Source: DAOUBA01 sp034432855 (lineage in GTDB: Bacteria; Chloroflexota; Anaerolineae; B4-G1). From it: 7,254 bases of DNA. Positions 1 through 5,711 of this stretch are shown piece by piece; positions within the stretch are counted from its first letter, which is position 1, and every line of letters starts with the position of its first letter. Below the pieces are notes generated by a model. That model was not told the DNA's origin. It did no database searches and worked only from the letters and a program-made list of their open reading frames with translations. The stretch covers positions 1 to 7,254 of the forward strand of contig DAOUBA010000212.1 of assembly GCA_034432855.1 (NCBI GenBank), read 5' to 3'. Made by a program: the position numbers and the translations under genes.

Positions 1-23
1 TTAACAACCGCATAACTGGAATT
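1..23. repeat. Left terminal inverted repeat of the two-gene IS
   Basis: The stretch begins TTAACAACCGCA and matches the reverse complement of 2268-2290 with one mismatch. It overlaps the last codons and the TAA stop of the transposase. Its outer limit is unknown because the window starts here. Confidence 0.85.
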
Positions 24-1719
24 CGGCTTCCCGCGCCACGCGGATACGGAGTAGCCGCCCGTCCCGCCAGCGCACCTGTGCCTCGTTGAAGCGGCGGCAC
101 GTCTCTTCCATCGCCCGCTGCTGGTCGGCGTAACGATACGGGTCGAGCACGACCTCGATCACTTCCCGTCCCCACCTGACCCGCCCCGGCTTGCGATAGA
201 TCATCTCCGTCGCCGTATGCAACTCCAGGTGACGCCAGACGGGGGCAAAGTAGTGACTGCGCGCCCAATCGTGTAGACTGGTGAGCAAGACCTGAAGATC
301 GAGCATGATCTGGTCTTTCTCCAGTTCCCGTTCCCGGCACAGGGTGGCCGTGTCAATGGCATCGCGGGCGGCGCGCCGTGCTGTCAGTTCGCGTGCCCAC
401 TCGCGTTGTCGCGCCCGGTGGTGGGCGAAGCGTTTCAGCAACCGGCGGTGATGCAGGTGGAAGCGGGTGGTCAGGTCTGCTAATTGCTGCTGGCGACGGT
501 GCAGCCCTTTCTGAGCCAGGCGAATCGGCTGTCCGGCCTCCTGACGTCGCGCGATCTCGGCCCCCTTGCGCTCGATGGCTCTCTCCACCTCTGCACGCTC
601 GCGACAATAGGTCTGCCGGAGCGCATCCAGCTTGTGGCGGAGATTCGTCAGCGCTTCTTCCTCCTGAGCCAGGCGACGCTCGGCGGCTTCGACCCTCTCC
701 TGTGCCTCTTCCCACCGGCGCTGCGCGGTGCGGTCGGGGACTTGCCGGTAGGCGTAGCCATAGTTGGCGTTCAAATTGGCCCCGTTCACCATCTGCCGGA
801 TGACCCGCTCCTGGTGAGACCAGCGTTGCCGGAAGCGGGCCGGCACAGCACCGGCGGGGAGGTGTTGCGGGATCCGACCGCTGTAGACCCGTGTCGGGTC
901 CGTATCGCCGCGCCGTCGCATCAGCACCAGACGACGGGGGTCGGCCTGCGCCTTCGGCGGTGCTTTCCAACGGGCATCCACCGCTTCGTGATGCGGGTCA
1001 TCTTCGACGGCTTCCCATTCCCCCACTACCTCGAAGGCGGCCAGGCTTTGGTCCCCCTGGCGCGGCAGAACGGTGATGTAATACCGCCCGGCTGCAGCAT
1101 AGCGTTCGGCCAGGGGCAAGCCGCTCCCCTCGCTGTCGAAGATGTTGTAGGCGATGGGACGCCCCAGCCAAGTGGCCAGCTCTGCCTCCAGGTCGACCAG
1201 CACCCCGCTCAGGTGGGTATCCACGGCATAGTTCCATCCGCCCAGCAGGTGTCCATCCGGCCCGTTGACCAGCAACTGTTTGGTGCCGGGCATCACCCGC
1301 TCCAACATGGCGATGTGGCCGGAATGCGCGCGGTGTTTGGTCCAATGGGCCTTGACGTGCCAATCCGTGAAGATGAACAGCGGGTCATCCCCCGGATACC
1401 AGGCCTGGCTGTAGCAGCGGGCCAGCGCTGTGGCCAAGGGAGTACCAATCCCCAGCCGGGTGGCCTCACCCAGAAAGTGCTCGACGGTGAGATACTTGTA
1501 GGTGAAGCCATACAGCACCTTCAACCCCACGCCCTGATAGTAGTACAACTCGCTCGGACGGGTCAGGTGCAAGAGCGGCAGGTAGAGCAGGTGATCGATC
1601 TTGGGCCACAGCGCCTCCGGCTCGCTCGCCACGATGCGCAACGCGGTCTCCGGATGGGCCTCGACATATTCCTGCCGCGCTGCGGCAAGACACCCCTCAA
1701 CCACCTCCACTACGCCCAT
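1..1719 (-). CDS. DDE-type transposase (second ORF of the IS)
   Basis: A 572-residue protein that probably cuts and joins the ends of the element. An RNase H-like catalytic core can be read from three spaced acidic residues: D119 in FIFTDWHVKAHW, D195 in YNIFDSEGSG, and E304 in RQRWSHQERVIRQM. The roughly 110-residue gap between the second Asp and the Glu recalls the insertion domain of IS4-like transposases. Residues about 330-455 are very rich in Arg, Glu and Gln and should form a long coiled coil. The C-terminal part (about 465-565) resembles the tail of a family often annotated only as 'putative transposase'. The ATG at 1717-1719 lies inside the 3' end of the upstream HTH gene (23-nt overlap) and has only a weak AAGAG-like ribosome site, so translation may be coupled or reached by frameshift. 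The reading frame stays open upstream to about position 1797. The DDE assignment is by motif reading; the IS family is not determined. Confidence 0.8.
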   Translation of the reverse strand: MGVVEVVEGCLAAARQEYVEAHPETALRIVASEPEALWPKIDHLLYLPLLHLTRPSELYYYQGVGLKVLYGFTYKYLTVEHFLGEATRLGIGTPLATALARCYSQAWYPGDDPLFIFTDWHVKAHWTKHRAHSGHIAMLERVMPGTKQLLVNGPDGHLLGGWNYAVDTHLSGVLVDLEAELATWLGRPIAYNIFDSEGSGLPLAERYAAAGRYYITVLPRQGDQSLAAFEVVGEWEAVEDDPHHEAVDARWKAPPKAQADPRRLVLMRRRGDTDPTRVYSGRIPQHLPAGAVPARFRQRWSHQERVIRQMVNGANLNANYGYAYRQVPDRTAQRRWEEAQERVEAAERRLAQEEEALTNLRHKLDALRQTYCRERAEVERAIERKGAEIARRQEAGQPIRLAQKGLHRRQQQLADLTTRFHLHHRRLLKRFAHHRARQREWARELTARRAARDAIDTATLCRERELEKDQIMLDLQVLLTSLHDWARSHYFAPVWRHLELHTATEMIYRKPGRVRWGREVIEVVLDPYRYADQQRAMEETCRRFNEAQVRWRDGRLLRIRVAREAEFQLCGC

Positions 1720-2209
1720 CTCTTGTTTCGCGGCTTCGAGGGAAAAAAATCCCGGCGTTCGCCAGGGATGAGTCGCTCTCGCTGACCGCCGTCACTCCGG
1801 TGCTCGTCTCTCGCCCCTCAGTGTGTGGTGGCCGCCCAGGAGGGCGTGTCAATTCAACCTTACGTAACAGGTAGTTGATGTGGCCAGCACTCAGCGCGAC
1901 CCCGAACTGCTCTTGCACTTCCCGCGCCAACTCCGGCGCGGTCAGCGACTCGTCCGCCCGCTTCCGCTCATACAGCCACTCGCGCAGGGCGGAATGGGCT
2001 TTCTGGGGATGGCCATAGCGGCCGTCAATCAGCGCCTCCCACCGTCGCCCACCGACCTCATACCTGGCCTGCAGCCTGGGCAGGTCTTCTGCCTCGACAC
2101 ACAGACCCAGCGCGGCACACGCGGACTCGAAGGATTCGCCCGCCTCAACCCGCTGCAAGAGCCGCTCGACTTGCTGCGCTTTCTCGCATACGGCAGGGGG
2201 ATGGTTCAT
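1697..2209 (-). CDS. Helix-turn-helix DNA-binding protein of the IS (first ORF)
   Basis: A 170-residue protein with two likely DNA-binding segments. The first is an HTH at about residues 13-50 (QRVEAGESFESACAALGL). The second is a winged-helix-like segment at about 88-120 (TAPELAREVQEQFGVALSAG), similar to the N-terminal DNA-binding parts of IS630-type transposases. It is followed by a basic RPPGRPP stretch reminiscent of an AT-hook. The ATG at 2207-2209 was chosen over earlier in-frame starts because AGGAGG (2215-2220) sits five bases before it and a promoter lies just upstream. The last 23 bases overlap the transposase gene in another frame. The tail from about residue 130 is Ser/Thr/Gly-rich and looks like a linker. 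I infer that it binds the inverted repeats, as a separate subunit or as the N-terminal domain of a frameshift fusion. Confidence 0.75.
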   Translation of the reverse strand: MNHPPAVCEKAQQVERLLQRVEAGESFESACAALGLCVEAEDLPRLQARYEVGGRRWEALIDGRYGHPQKAHSALREWLYERKRADESLTAPELAREVQEQFGVALSAGHINYLLRKVELTRPPGRPPHTEGRETSTGVTAVSESDSSLANAGIFFPRSRETRDGRSGGG

Positions 2210-2240
2210 CGCAACCTCCTCGTGGCAAGGGATGGCCTGT

Positions 2241-2269
2241 AGTTTACCACGCGCCCGCTTCACCGTCAA
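2241..2269 (-). promoter_or_regulatory. Promoter for the IS gene pair
   Basis: On the minus strand TTGACG (2264-2269) is followed after exactly 17 bases by TAAACT (2241-2246). The -35 box matches the sigma-70 consensus at five of six bases and the -10 box at four of six. It begins inside the right terminal repeat, so transposase binding there could repress it. The HTH gene starts about 30 bases downstream. Confidence 0.6.
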
Positions 2270-2290
2270 TTCCAGTTGTGCGGTTGTTAA
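2268..2290. repeat. Right terminal inverted repeat of the two-gene IS
   Basis: It ends TGCGGTTGTTAA, the exact reverse complement of positions 1-12, and matches through 23 bases with one mismatch. Its inner edge overlaps the -35 box of the promoter that reads leftward into the IS genes. Confidence 0.85.
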
Positions 2291-2312
2291 AGTGCGTTCA
2301 AGGGTAATGATA

Positions 2313-2337
2313 GGTATCCTCCACCCCGGAGGATACC
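2313..2337. repeat. Perfect 10-bp hairpin just outside the IS end
   Basis: GGTATCCTCC (2313-2322) pairs perfectly with GGAGGATACC (2328-2337) around the loop ACCCC. On the plus strand a T6 run follows at 2348-2353, but ten bases after the stem, which is far for a standard terminator. A second small stem (ACAAAA at 2338-2343 with TTTTGT at 2350-2355) lies next to it. It could be a terminator that stops rightward readthrough, part of the IS end, or part of the older target site; which one cannot be decided here. Confidence 0.55.
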
Positions 2338-2391
2338 ACAAAATCGGTTTTTTGTCTTCTCAAGGTGCGGAATATGGGATCTTAGTATAGG

Positions 2392-2403
2392 AGAGTGTTT
2401 TGA
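2392..2403. repeat. Left inverted end of the IS5-family remnant
   Basis: AGAGTGTTTTGA is the exact reverse complement of 2819-2830. Beyond these 12 bases the two ends differ, because the palindromic element starts three bases later on this side. Confidence 0.65.
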
Positions 2404-2406
2404 GAT

Positions 2407-2571
2407 TGTAACTACTCAGCGGTGACTGGAAGTCACCCTTTTTGGGCCACAGGCCATTGGTCGGCCTTCGCCGACCCCTGCTGTTACACCTGATATAGAG
2501 TGTCGGCGCAGGCCGACACGTGGCGCGGAGTGCCCAAAGAGGGCGATTTCAATCGGCCCTGAATAGTTACA
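2407..2571. repeat. Composite palindromic multi-hairpin element (about 165 bp)
   Basis: The arms 2407-2447 and 2532-2571 are inverted copies, matching at about 32 of 41 aligned positions, starting TGTAACTACTCAG and TGTAACTATTCAG. The left arm contains its own hairpin (GGTGACT at 2421-2427 with AGTCACC at 2431-2437), and the right arm has a similar GGCGATT/AATCGGCC fold. Between the arms lie two further perfect hairpins: GGTCGGC/GCCGACC (2459-2465 with 2470-2476) and GTGTCGGC/GCCGACAC (2500-2507 with 2512-2519). No coding potential is apparent. The structure resembles REP/BIME-type clusters or a small non-autonomous palindromic mobile element. Its right edge coincides with the point where the IS5 transposase similarity ends. 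Confidence 0.7.
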
Positions 2572-2573
2572 CC

Positions 2574-2786
2574 ATAGACAGTCTGTCACGGTGGCAAATC
2601 GTGAGGCATCAGCCGCCAAGCACAGCCGCTGCGTGCGATATAGAGAATGGCATTCACAATCTCGCGCAAAGGCCAGATACGCGGTCGCCCACGTTTGTCC
2701 TGTTTGTGCGGCAAAAGCGGCTCAATCAGAGCCCACTGCTCGTTACTCAAATCGGTCGGGTATGCTTTTCTCGGTTGCTTGTTCAT
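2574..2786 (-). pseudogene. IS5-family transposase, N-terminal fragment with nonsense codon
   Basis: The first 66 codons read MNKQPRKAYPTDLSNEQWAL, then IEPLLP, GRPRIWPLREIVNAILYI and ARSGCAWRLMPHDLPP. This is the typical N-terminal (DUF4096-type) domain of IS5-family transposases. In the family the next residues are usually W-Q-T-V-Y; here a TGA (2586-2588) replaces the Trp codon, and QTVY (2574-2585) follows in the same frame. Similarity then stops at the edge of the palindromic element. All catalytic DDE residues are missing. The gene is therefore broken twice: by a Trp-to-stop change and by loss of the rest of the coding region. Confidence 0.85.
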
Positions 2787-2818
2787 GTGGACAAGTATAC
2801 CCGGCTATTCGACTATTT

Positions 2819-2830
2819 TCAAAACACTCT
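2819..2830. repeat. Right inverted end of the IS5-family remnant
   Basis: TCAAAACACTCT is the exact reverse complement of 2392-2403. It ends two bases before the GGGAGG ribosome binding site of the DegV-family gene. Confidence 0.65.
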
Positions 2831-2843
2831 AAGGGAGGCAATG

Positions 2844-3698
2844 ATGAACGGGCAAAAGATCGTTGTGGTAACGGACAGTTCGGCCTACATTCCCGGTGCG
2901 GCCCTGGGTGGGCTGGATATTCCGGTGATCCCGCTCTGGCTGATCTGGGGCGACGAGCGCTTCCGGGATGGCGTGGACATAGACCCGCCGACGTTCTACC
3001 GACGGCTGCGGGAATCCAAAACGTTCCCGACCACTTCTCAGCCGTCTGCCGGCGAGTTTATCGAGTTTTTCCAGCGGGTGGGCACCGGAGCCGATGCAAT
3101 CGTCGGCGTCTTTATCTCCTCGAAACTCAGCGGCACGATCCCCAGCGCAGAGGCGGCGAGGGAGCAACTCCCCGAAATGACCATCCGCATTGTGGATTCG
3201 CTCTCGACCTCGATGGGGCTGGGCTTTACAGCGCTGGCAGCGGCGCGTGCGGCGGCGGCGGGCAAGTCGCCCGATGAGATCGTCGTTGCGGCAGAAGAAG
3301 TGCGCAGCCGGATGAACGTGCTCTTCGCCGTGGATACGCTGGAATTCTTGCATCGGGGCGGGCGTATCGGCGGGGCCAAGCGCTTTCTGGGGACGGCCTT
3401 GAACATCAAGCCGCTGCTGCACCTGGAGGATGGACGTGTGGAGGCGTTAGCCCAGGTGCGCACCAAGCGCAAGGCCGTCGCTCAAATGTTGGACATTGTC
3501 GAGGAGCGGCTGGGCGGCAAGCCGATGGCCGAAGTCAGCGTTCTCGACGTGGATGCTCCCGAGGAAGGGGACGCACTCGCCAAGCAGGTGGAGGAGCGTT
3601 TCCGCATCTCCTCGGTTTATCGCACGACGGTCAGCCCGGTCATCGGCACGCACGCCGGGCCGGGCACCGTGGGCATCTGCTTTTATCCCGCCAAATGA
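2844..3698 (+). CDS. DegV family protein (FakB-like fatty-acid-binding protein)
   Basis: A 284-residue protein, the usual DegV length. DegV/FakB proteins are cytosolic and hold a single fatty acid; in the Fak system the bound acid is phosphorylated by the kinase FakA for phospholipid synthesis. Family motifs are present in order: TDSSAYIP (10-17), the TSQPS lipid carboxylate-binding motif (64-68), SSKLSGT (92-98), IVDSLSTSMGLG (117-127), FLHRGGRIG (168-176) and GTHAGPG (268-274). Two adjacent ATGs (2841 and 2844) are possible. The second was preferred because GGGAGG (2833-2838) is five bases before it and only two before the first. No FakA gene is visible here, so use in fatty-acid uptake rather than another lipid role is inferred. 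The upstream edge is the end of an IS5 remnant, so its promoter may have been changed by that insertion. Confidence 0.93.
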   Translation: MNGQKIVVVTDSSAYIPGAALGGLDIPVIPLWLIWGDERFRDGVDIDPPTFYRRLRESKTFPTTSQPSAGEFIEFFQRVGTGADAIVGVFISSKLSGTIPSAEAAREQLPEMTIRIVDSLSTSMGLGFTALAAARAAAAGKSPDEIVVAAEEVRSRMNVLFAVDTLEFLHRGGRIGGAKRFLGTALNIKPLLHLEDGRVEALAQVRTKRKAVAQMLDIVEERLGGKPMAEVSVLDVDAPEEGDALAKQVEERFRISSVYRTTVSPVIGTHAGPGTVGICFYPAK

Positions 3699-3730
3699 CA
3701 AGTGCTGCGCCGTAATACTCTGTACCTGGC

Positions 3731-3761
3731 GGACCACGCTCACGCGAAGCGTGGGAGGTCC
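3731..3761. repeat. Bulged hairpin in the DegV 3' region
   Basis: CCACGCT (3734-3740) pairs with AGCGTGG (3748-3754). An alternative extended fold pairs GGAC (3731-3734) with GTCC (3758-3761), leaving a small bulge. No T-run follows. It could protect the 3' end of the DegV transcript; nothing else marks a function. Confidence 0.4.
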
Positions 3762-3824
3762 GGCCGGTCAGGAATCAGACGCGCGCCGCACCATAGCAGG
3801 CAGCCGCATGGCATGTGGCATTTC

Positions 3825-3863
3825 GACCGCGTCCCAGAAGTATGGGGCGCGGTCGTTGTTCTT
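3825..3863 (+). terminator. Intrinsic terminator-like hairpin after the DegV gene
   Basis: GACCGCG (3825-3831) pairs with CGCGGTC (3848-3854). The stem continues through a T-G wobble and CCC/GGG to eleven pairs with an eight-base loop. A T-rich but interrupted tail (GTTGTTCTT) follows. It lies about 125 bases after the DegV stop codon and just before the next promoter, so it probably isolates the two transcription units. Confidence 0.6.
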
Positions 3864-3876
3864 GATTTATCAGGGC

Positions 3877-3905
3877 TTGACAATGGGCCCCCGGTATGAT
3901 ACACT
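3877..3905 (+). promoter_or_regulatory. Promoter of the tetR-ABC exporter operon
   Basis: A perfect -35 box TTGACA (3877-3882) is followed after 17 bases by TACACT (3900-3905), with TG at 3897-3898 giving an extended -10. The start of transcription is expected near 3911-3913, inside the palindromic operator. The 5' leader to the TetR start is then about 50 bases. Confidence 0.75.
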
Positions 3906-3910
3906 GCGTA

Positions 3911-3930
3911 CTGAACGAACGTTCATTCAG
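3911..3930. promoter_or_regulatory. Probable TetR operator (20-bp palindrome)
   Basis: The two halves CTGAACGAAC and GTTCATTCAG are inverted copies with one mismatch. The palindrome sits directly after the -10 box, over the predicted transcription start, where a bound repressor dimer would block RNA polymerase. The form TGAANGAACGTTCATTCA resembles operators of many TetR-family repressors. That the adjacent TetR protein binds it is inferred from position and symmetry. Confidence 0.72.
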
Positions 3931-3963
3931 CAACAACAGGCTTGGCACCCTAGGGGGAATGTG

Positions 3964-4590
3964 ATGGATCCAGTCTCGTCTTCGGAAATCGGCCCGGTCG
4001 AAGCGCGGTATGCCGAAATCTTGGAGGCCGCCGCGGCAGTCTTTGGCGAGAAGGGCTACGACCGGGCGACGATGAAAGAGATCGCCGCACGCGCCGGGAT
4101 CGCGCCGGGCACCATCTACCTCTACTTCAAGAACAAGCGCGACCTCTTACTGGCGATTGCCGATCGCCTGATCGCCGAGCCCGTTGATCAGACCTTAACC
4201 CAGGCGGCGAATCTGGAGGCGCGAGAGTATATCGCAGCCATCTTGCGCAACCGCATCCAGTTCGCCCGTGAGAATCACACCTTTCTCCAGGCCCTGGTCA
4301 CCGAAATCTGGACCGACGAAGAACTGCGCGGGCGGTTCTTTGCGCAGATTGTGGGACCGCTGCTTGCCGCCGCTACGCAGTATATGCAGGCACAAGTCAC
4401 GGCGCGGAAGTTGCGCCCCTGCCGGGTCGAGGTCGTCGTTCCGGCGGTGGCCGGCACCATCGTCATCTTCTCTGCCCTGCGCGCTTTGATGCCGGATCAG
4501 TTGCTCACCGGCGTCTCTGACGATGAGTTGATAGATGAGTTGGCGCAACTGTACCTCTATGGCCTCCAGCCGCGCCCGGAGGAGTCGTAA
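3964..4590 (+). CDS. TetR/AcrR family transcriptional regulator
   Basis: A 208-residue protein of normal TetR length. The N-terminal DNA-binding domain spans about residues 14-60, with the helix-turn-helix at about 36-56 (TMKEIAARAGIAPGTIYLYF) and the typical following FKNKRDLL. The C-terminal part (about 75-200) is helical and should bind the inducer and form the dimer; its ligand cannot be told from sequence. The ATG at 3964 follows the purine-rich AGGGGGA (3952-3958). A GTG directly before it (3961) is an alternative, while a longer upstream reading frame would run through the promoter and operator and is unlikely. Its stop overlaps the permease start by one base (TAATG), so the two are translationally coupled. 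It probably represses its own operon from the palindrome at 3911-3930 and so controls the ABC exporter. Confidence 0.93.
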   Translation: MDPVSSSEIGPVEARYAEILEAAAAVFGEKGYDRATMKEIAARAGIAPGTIYLYFKNKRDLLLAIADRLIAEPVDQTLTQAANLEAREYIAAILRNRIQFARENHTFLQALVTEIWTDEELRGRFFAQIVGPLLAAATQYMQAQVTARKLRPCRVEVVVPAVAGTIVIFSALRALMPDQLLTGVSDDELIDELAQLYLYGLQPRPEES

Positions 4591-5711
4591 TGTTAGGCCG
4601 CACGCTGACGATCGCCCGTAAAGAGTTGCTCCACATCGTCCGCGACAAGCGCACGCTGCTGGTGATGTTCATCATCCCGGTGGTACAGTTGTTCCTCATG
4701 GGCTACGCTGCAACCACCGACATCGAGCATGTGCGCACAGCAGTACTCGACGCCGACCGCACGCCGCAGAGCCGTGAGCTGGTGGAGGCCTACCGCGCCT
4801 CGGACTACTTTAGCATCGTCGCATTCGTCGGGAACGAGGCGGAGTTGGGACGCCTGCTGGATCGGGGGACAGCACGCGCCGGGCTGATCATCCCCGCCGG
4901 TTACGGCGCGGACGTGGCCGCCGGACGGACGGCGACTGTGGCCTTCGTCATTGACGGCTCCGACCCCAATGTGGCCAACGTCGTCCTGGCCGCCTCGCAG
5001 CAGGTGGGGATGGCGCAGAGCGTGCGCCTGGTCGAGCGGCGGCTGGGCGTCTCGACGGAGCGCATGACCGCGCTGGAGGTGCGCCCACGCGTCTGGTACA
5101 ATCCGGAGATGAAGAGCGCCAACTTTATGATTCCCGGTCTGATCGGCATGATCCTCTTCCTGCTGACGGCGATGCTGACGGCGCTTGCCATCGTGCGTGA
5201 GCGCGAGCGCGGCACCATCGAACAACTGATGGTCACGCCGATCCGGCCCATCGAACTCGTCGTGGGCAAGGTCCTGCCCTACGTCGCCGTGGCCTTCTTC
5301 GATGTGCTCGAAGTGCTCGCCATCGGCGTGTTCTGGTTTGGCGTGCCGATCCACGGCAGCATCGGGCTGTTGCTGGCGCTGGCGACCCTCTTCCTGATGA
5401 CGACGTTGGGCATCGGCATTTTCGTGTCGTCCGTGGCGAACACGCAGCAGGAGGCGATGCTGCTGGTCTGGCTCTTGCTGCTGCCCTCGATCTTCCTGGC
5501 CGGCTTTTTCTTCCCGCTCGAGGCGATGCCCCGCGTGCTGCAATGGATCAGTTACGCGATCCCGCTGCGCTACATGCTGATCATCCTGCGCGGCATCATT
5601 CTCAAGGGAGTGGGGCTGGAGGTGCTGGCGGAGCAGGTGGTCGCATTGGCGATCTTTGGCGTGGTGATCATGGCGTTCGCGGCGACGCGCTTCAGGAAAC
5701 GGCTGGAATGA
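4590..5711 (+). CDS. ABC-2 type transporter permease (YbhS/YbhR/YhhJ-like)
   Basis: A 373-residue membrane protein that forms the channel of an ABC-2 exporter. An N-terminal amphipathic segment with KELLHIVRDKRTL leads into a first membrane helix (about 23-41). A large extracytoplasmic domain (about 42-175) follows, then five more helices at about 179-202, 223-250, 257-282, 289-310 and 345-367. The motif RERERGTIEQLMVTPIRPIEL (202-222), after the second helix, is the cytoplasmic coupling segment typical of ABC-2 permeases. Only one permease gene is present, so a homodimer is the simplest model, whereas the enterobacterial YbhFSR system has two. It starts within the TetR stop codon and ends with an ATGA overlap into the ATPase gene, showing tight stoichiometric coupling. 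Control by a TetR protein suggests export of toxic or lipophilic compounds, but the substrate is unknown. Confidence 0.92.
   Translation: MLGRTLTIARKELLHIVRDKRTLLVMFIIPVVQLFLMGYAATTDIEHVRTAVLDADRTPQSRELVEAYRASDYFSIVAFVGNEAELGRLLDRGTARAGLIIPAGYGADVAAGRTATVAFVIDGSDPNVANVVLAASQQVGMAQSVRLVERRLGVSTERMTALEVRPRVWYNPEMKSANFMIPGLIGMILFLLTAMLTALAIVRERERGTIEQLMVTPIRPIELVVGKVLPYVAVAFFDVLEVLAIGVFWFGVPIHGSIGLLLALATLFLMTTLGIGIFVSSVANTQQEAMLLVWLLLLPSIFLAGFFFPLEAMPRVLQWISYAIPLRYMLIILRGIILKGVGLEVLAEQVVALAIFGVVIMAFAATRFRKRLE

Larger units (their letters stand above)
1..2290 (-). mobile_element. Two-gene insertion sequence with terminal inverted repeats (DDE transposase, family not assigned)
   Basis: The two minus-strand genes (HTH protein and DDE transposase) are bracketed by an inverted repeat. 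Positions 1-23 match the reverse complement of 2268-2290 at 22 of 23 bases, the only difference being at position 13. The transposase stop codon forms the first three bases of the left repeat, and the promoter for the gene pair begins at the inner edge of the right repeat, a layout typical of insertion sequences. The repeat runs to the window edge, so the true outer ends, and any target duplication, cannot be seen; the element may extend left of position 1 and a little right of 2290. Both genes look intact, so the element may be recent and potentially active. I could not place it in a named IS family. Confidence 0.82.
2392..2830 (-). mobile_element. IS5-family insertion sequence remnant
   Basis: AGAGTGTTTTGA at 2392-2403 and its exact reverse complement at 2819-2830 form 12-bp inverted ends. 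Inside the right end lies the start of an IS5-type transposase gene. The whole interval is only about 440 bp, roughly half the usual length of IS5-family elements, and most of the transposase is missing. A multi-hairpin palindrome (2407-2571) fills the left part. No convincing target duplication can be read at the flanks. This is a decayed or internally replaced copy that cannot move without a transposase supplied from elsewhere. Confidence 0.72.

Noticed and set aside
484..1785. Long plus-strand open frame (433 residues) opposite the transposase
   Set aside because: It is antisense to a gene with recognisable DDE motifs, has no ribosome site or known motif, and is explained by the GC-rich codon pattern of the minus-strand gene.
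2381..2391. Possible target duplication (TAG/TAA-type) around the IS5 remnant
   Set aside because: The bases flanking 2392 and 2830 do not give a matching direct repeat longer than two or three bases, which is expected by chance.
2407..2571. CRISPR array
   Set aside because: The repeats are inverted hairpins of varying sequence, not regularly spaced direct repeats, and no cas gene is present.
2520..2843. N-terminal extension of the DegV gene (about 108 extra residues)
   Set aside because: It would translate through the IS5 remnant and palindrome; the family length and the ribosome site at 2833-2838 place the start at 2844.
3496..3963. N-terminal extension of the TetR protein
   Set aside because: It would overlap the DegV gene in another frame and run through the terminator, promoter and operator; the HTH is already at the normal distance from the ATG at 3964.
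4593..5543. Minus-strand open frame (316 residues) opposite the permease
   Set aside because: Composition is dominated by His, Gln, Arg and Asp, the usual mirror of a hydrophobic membrane gene; no start signal.
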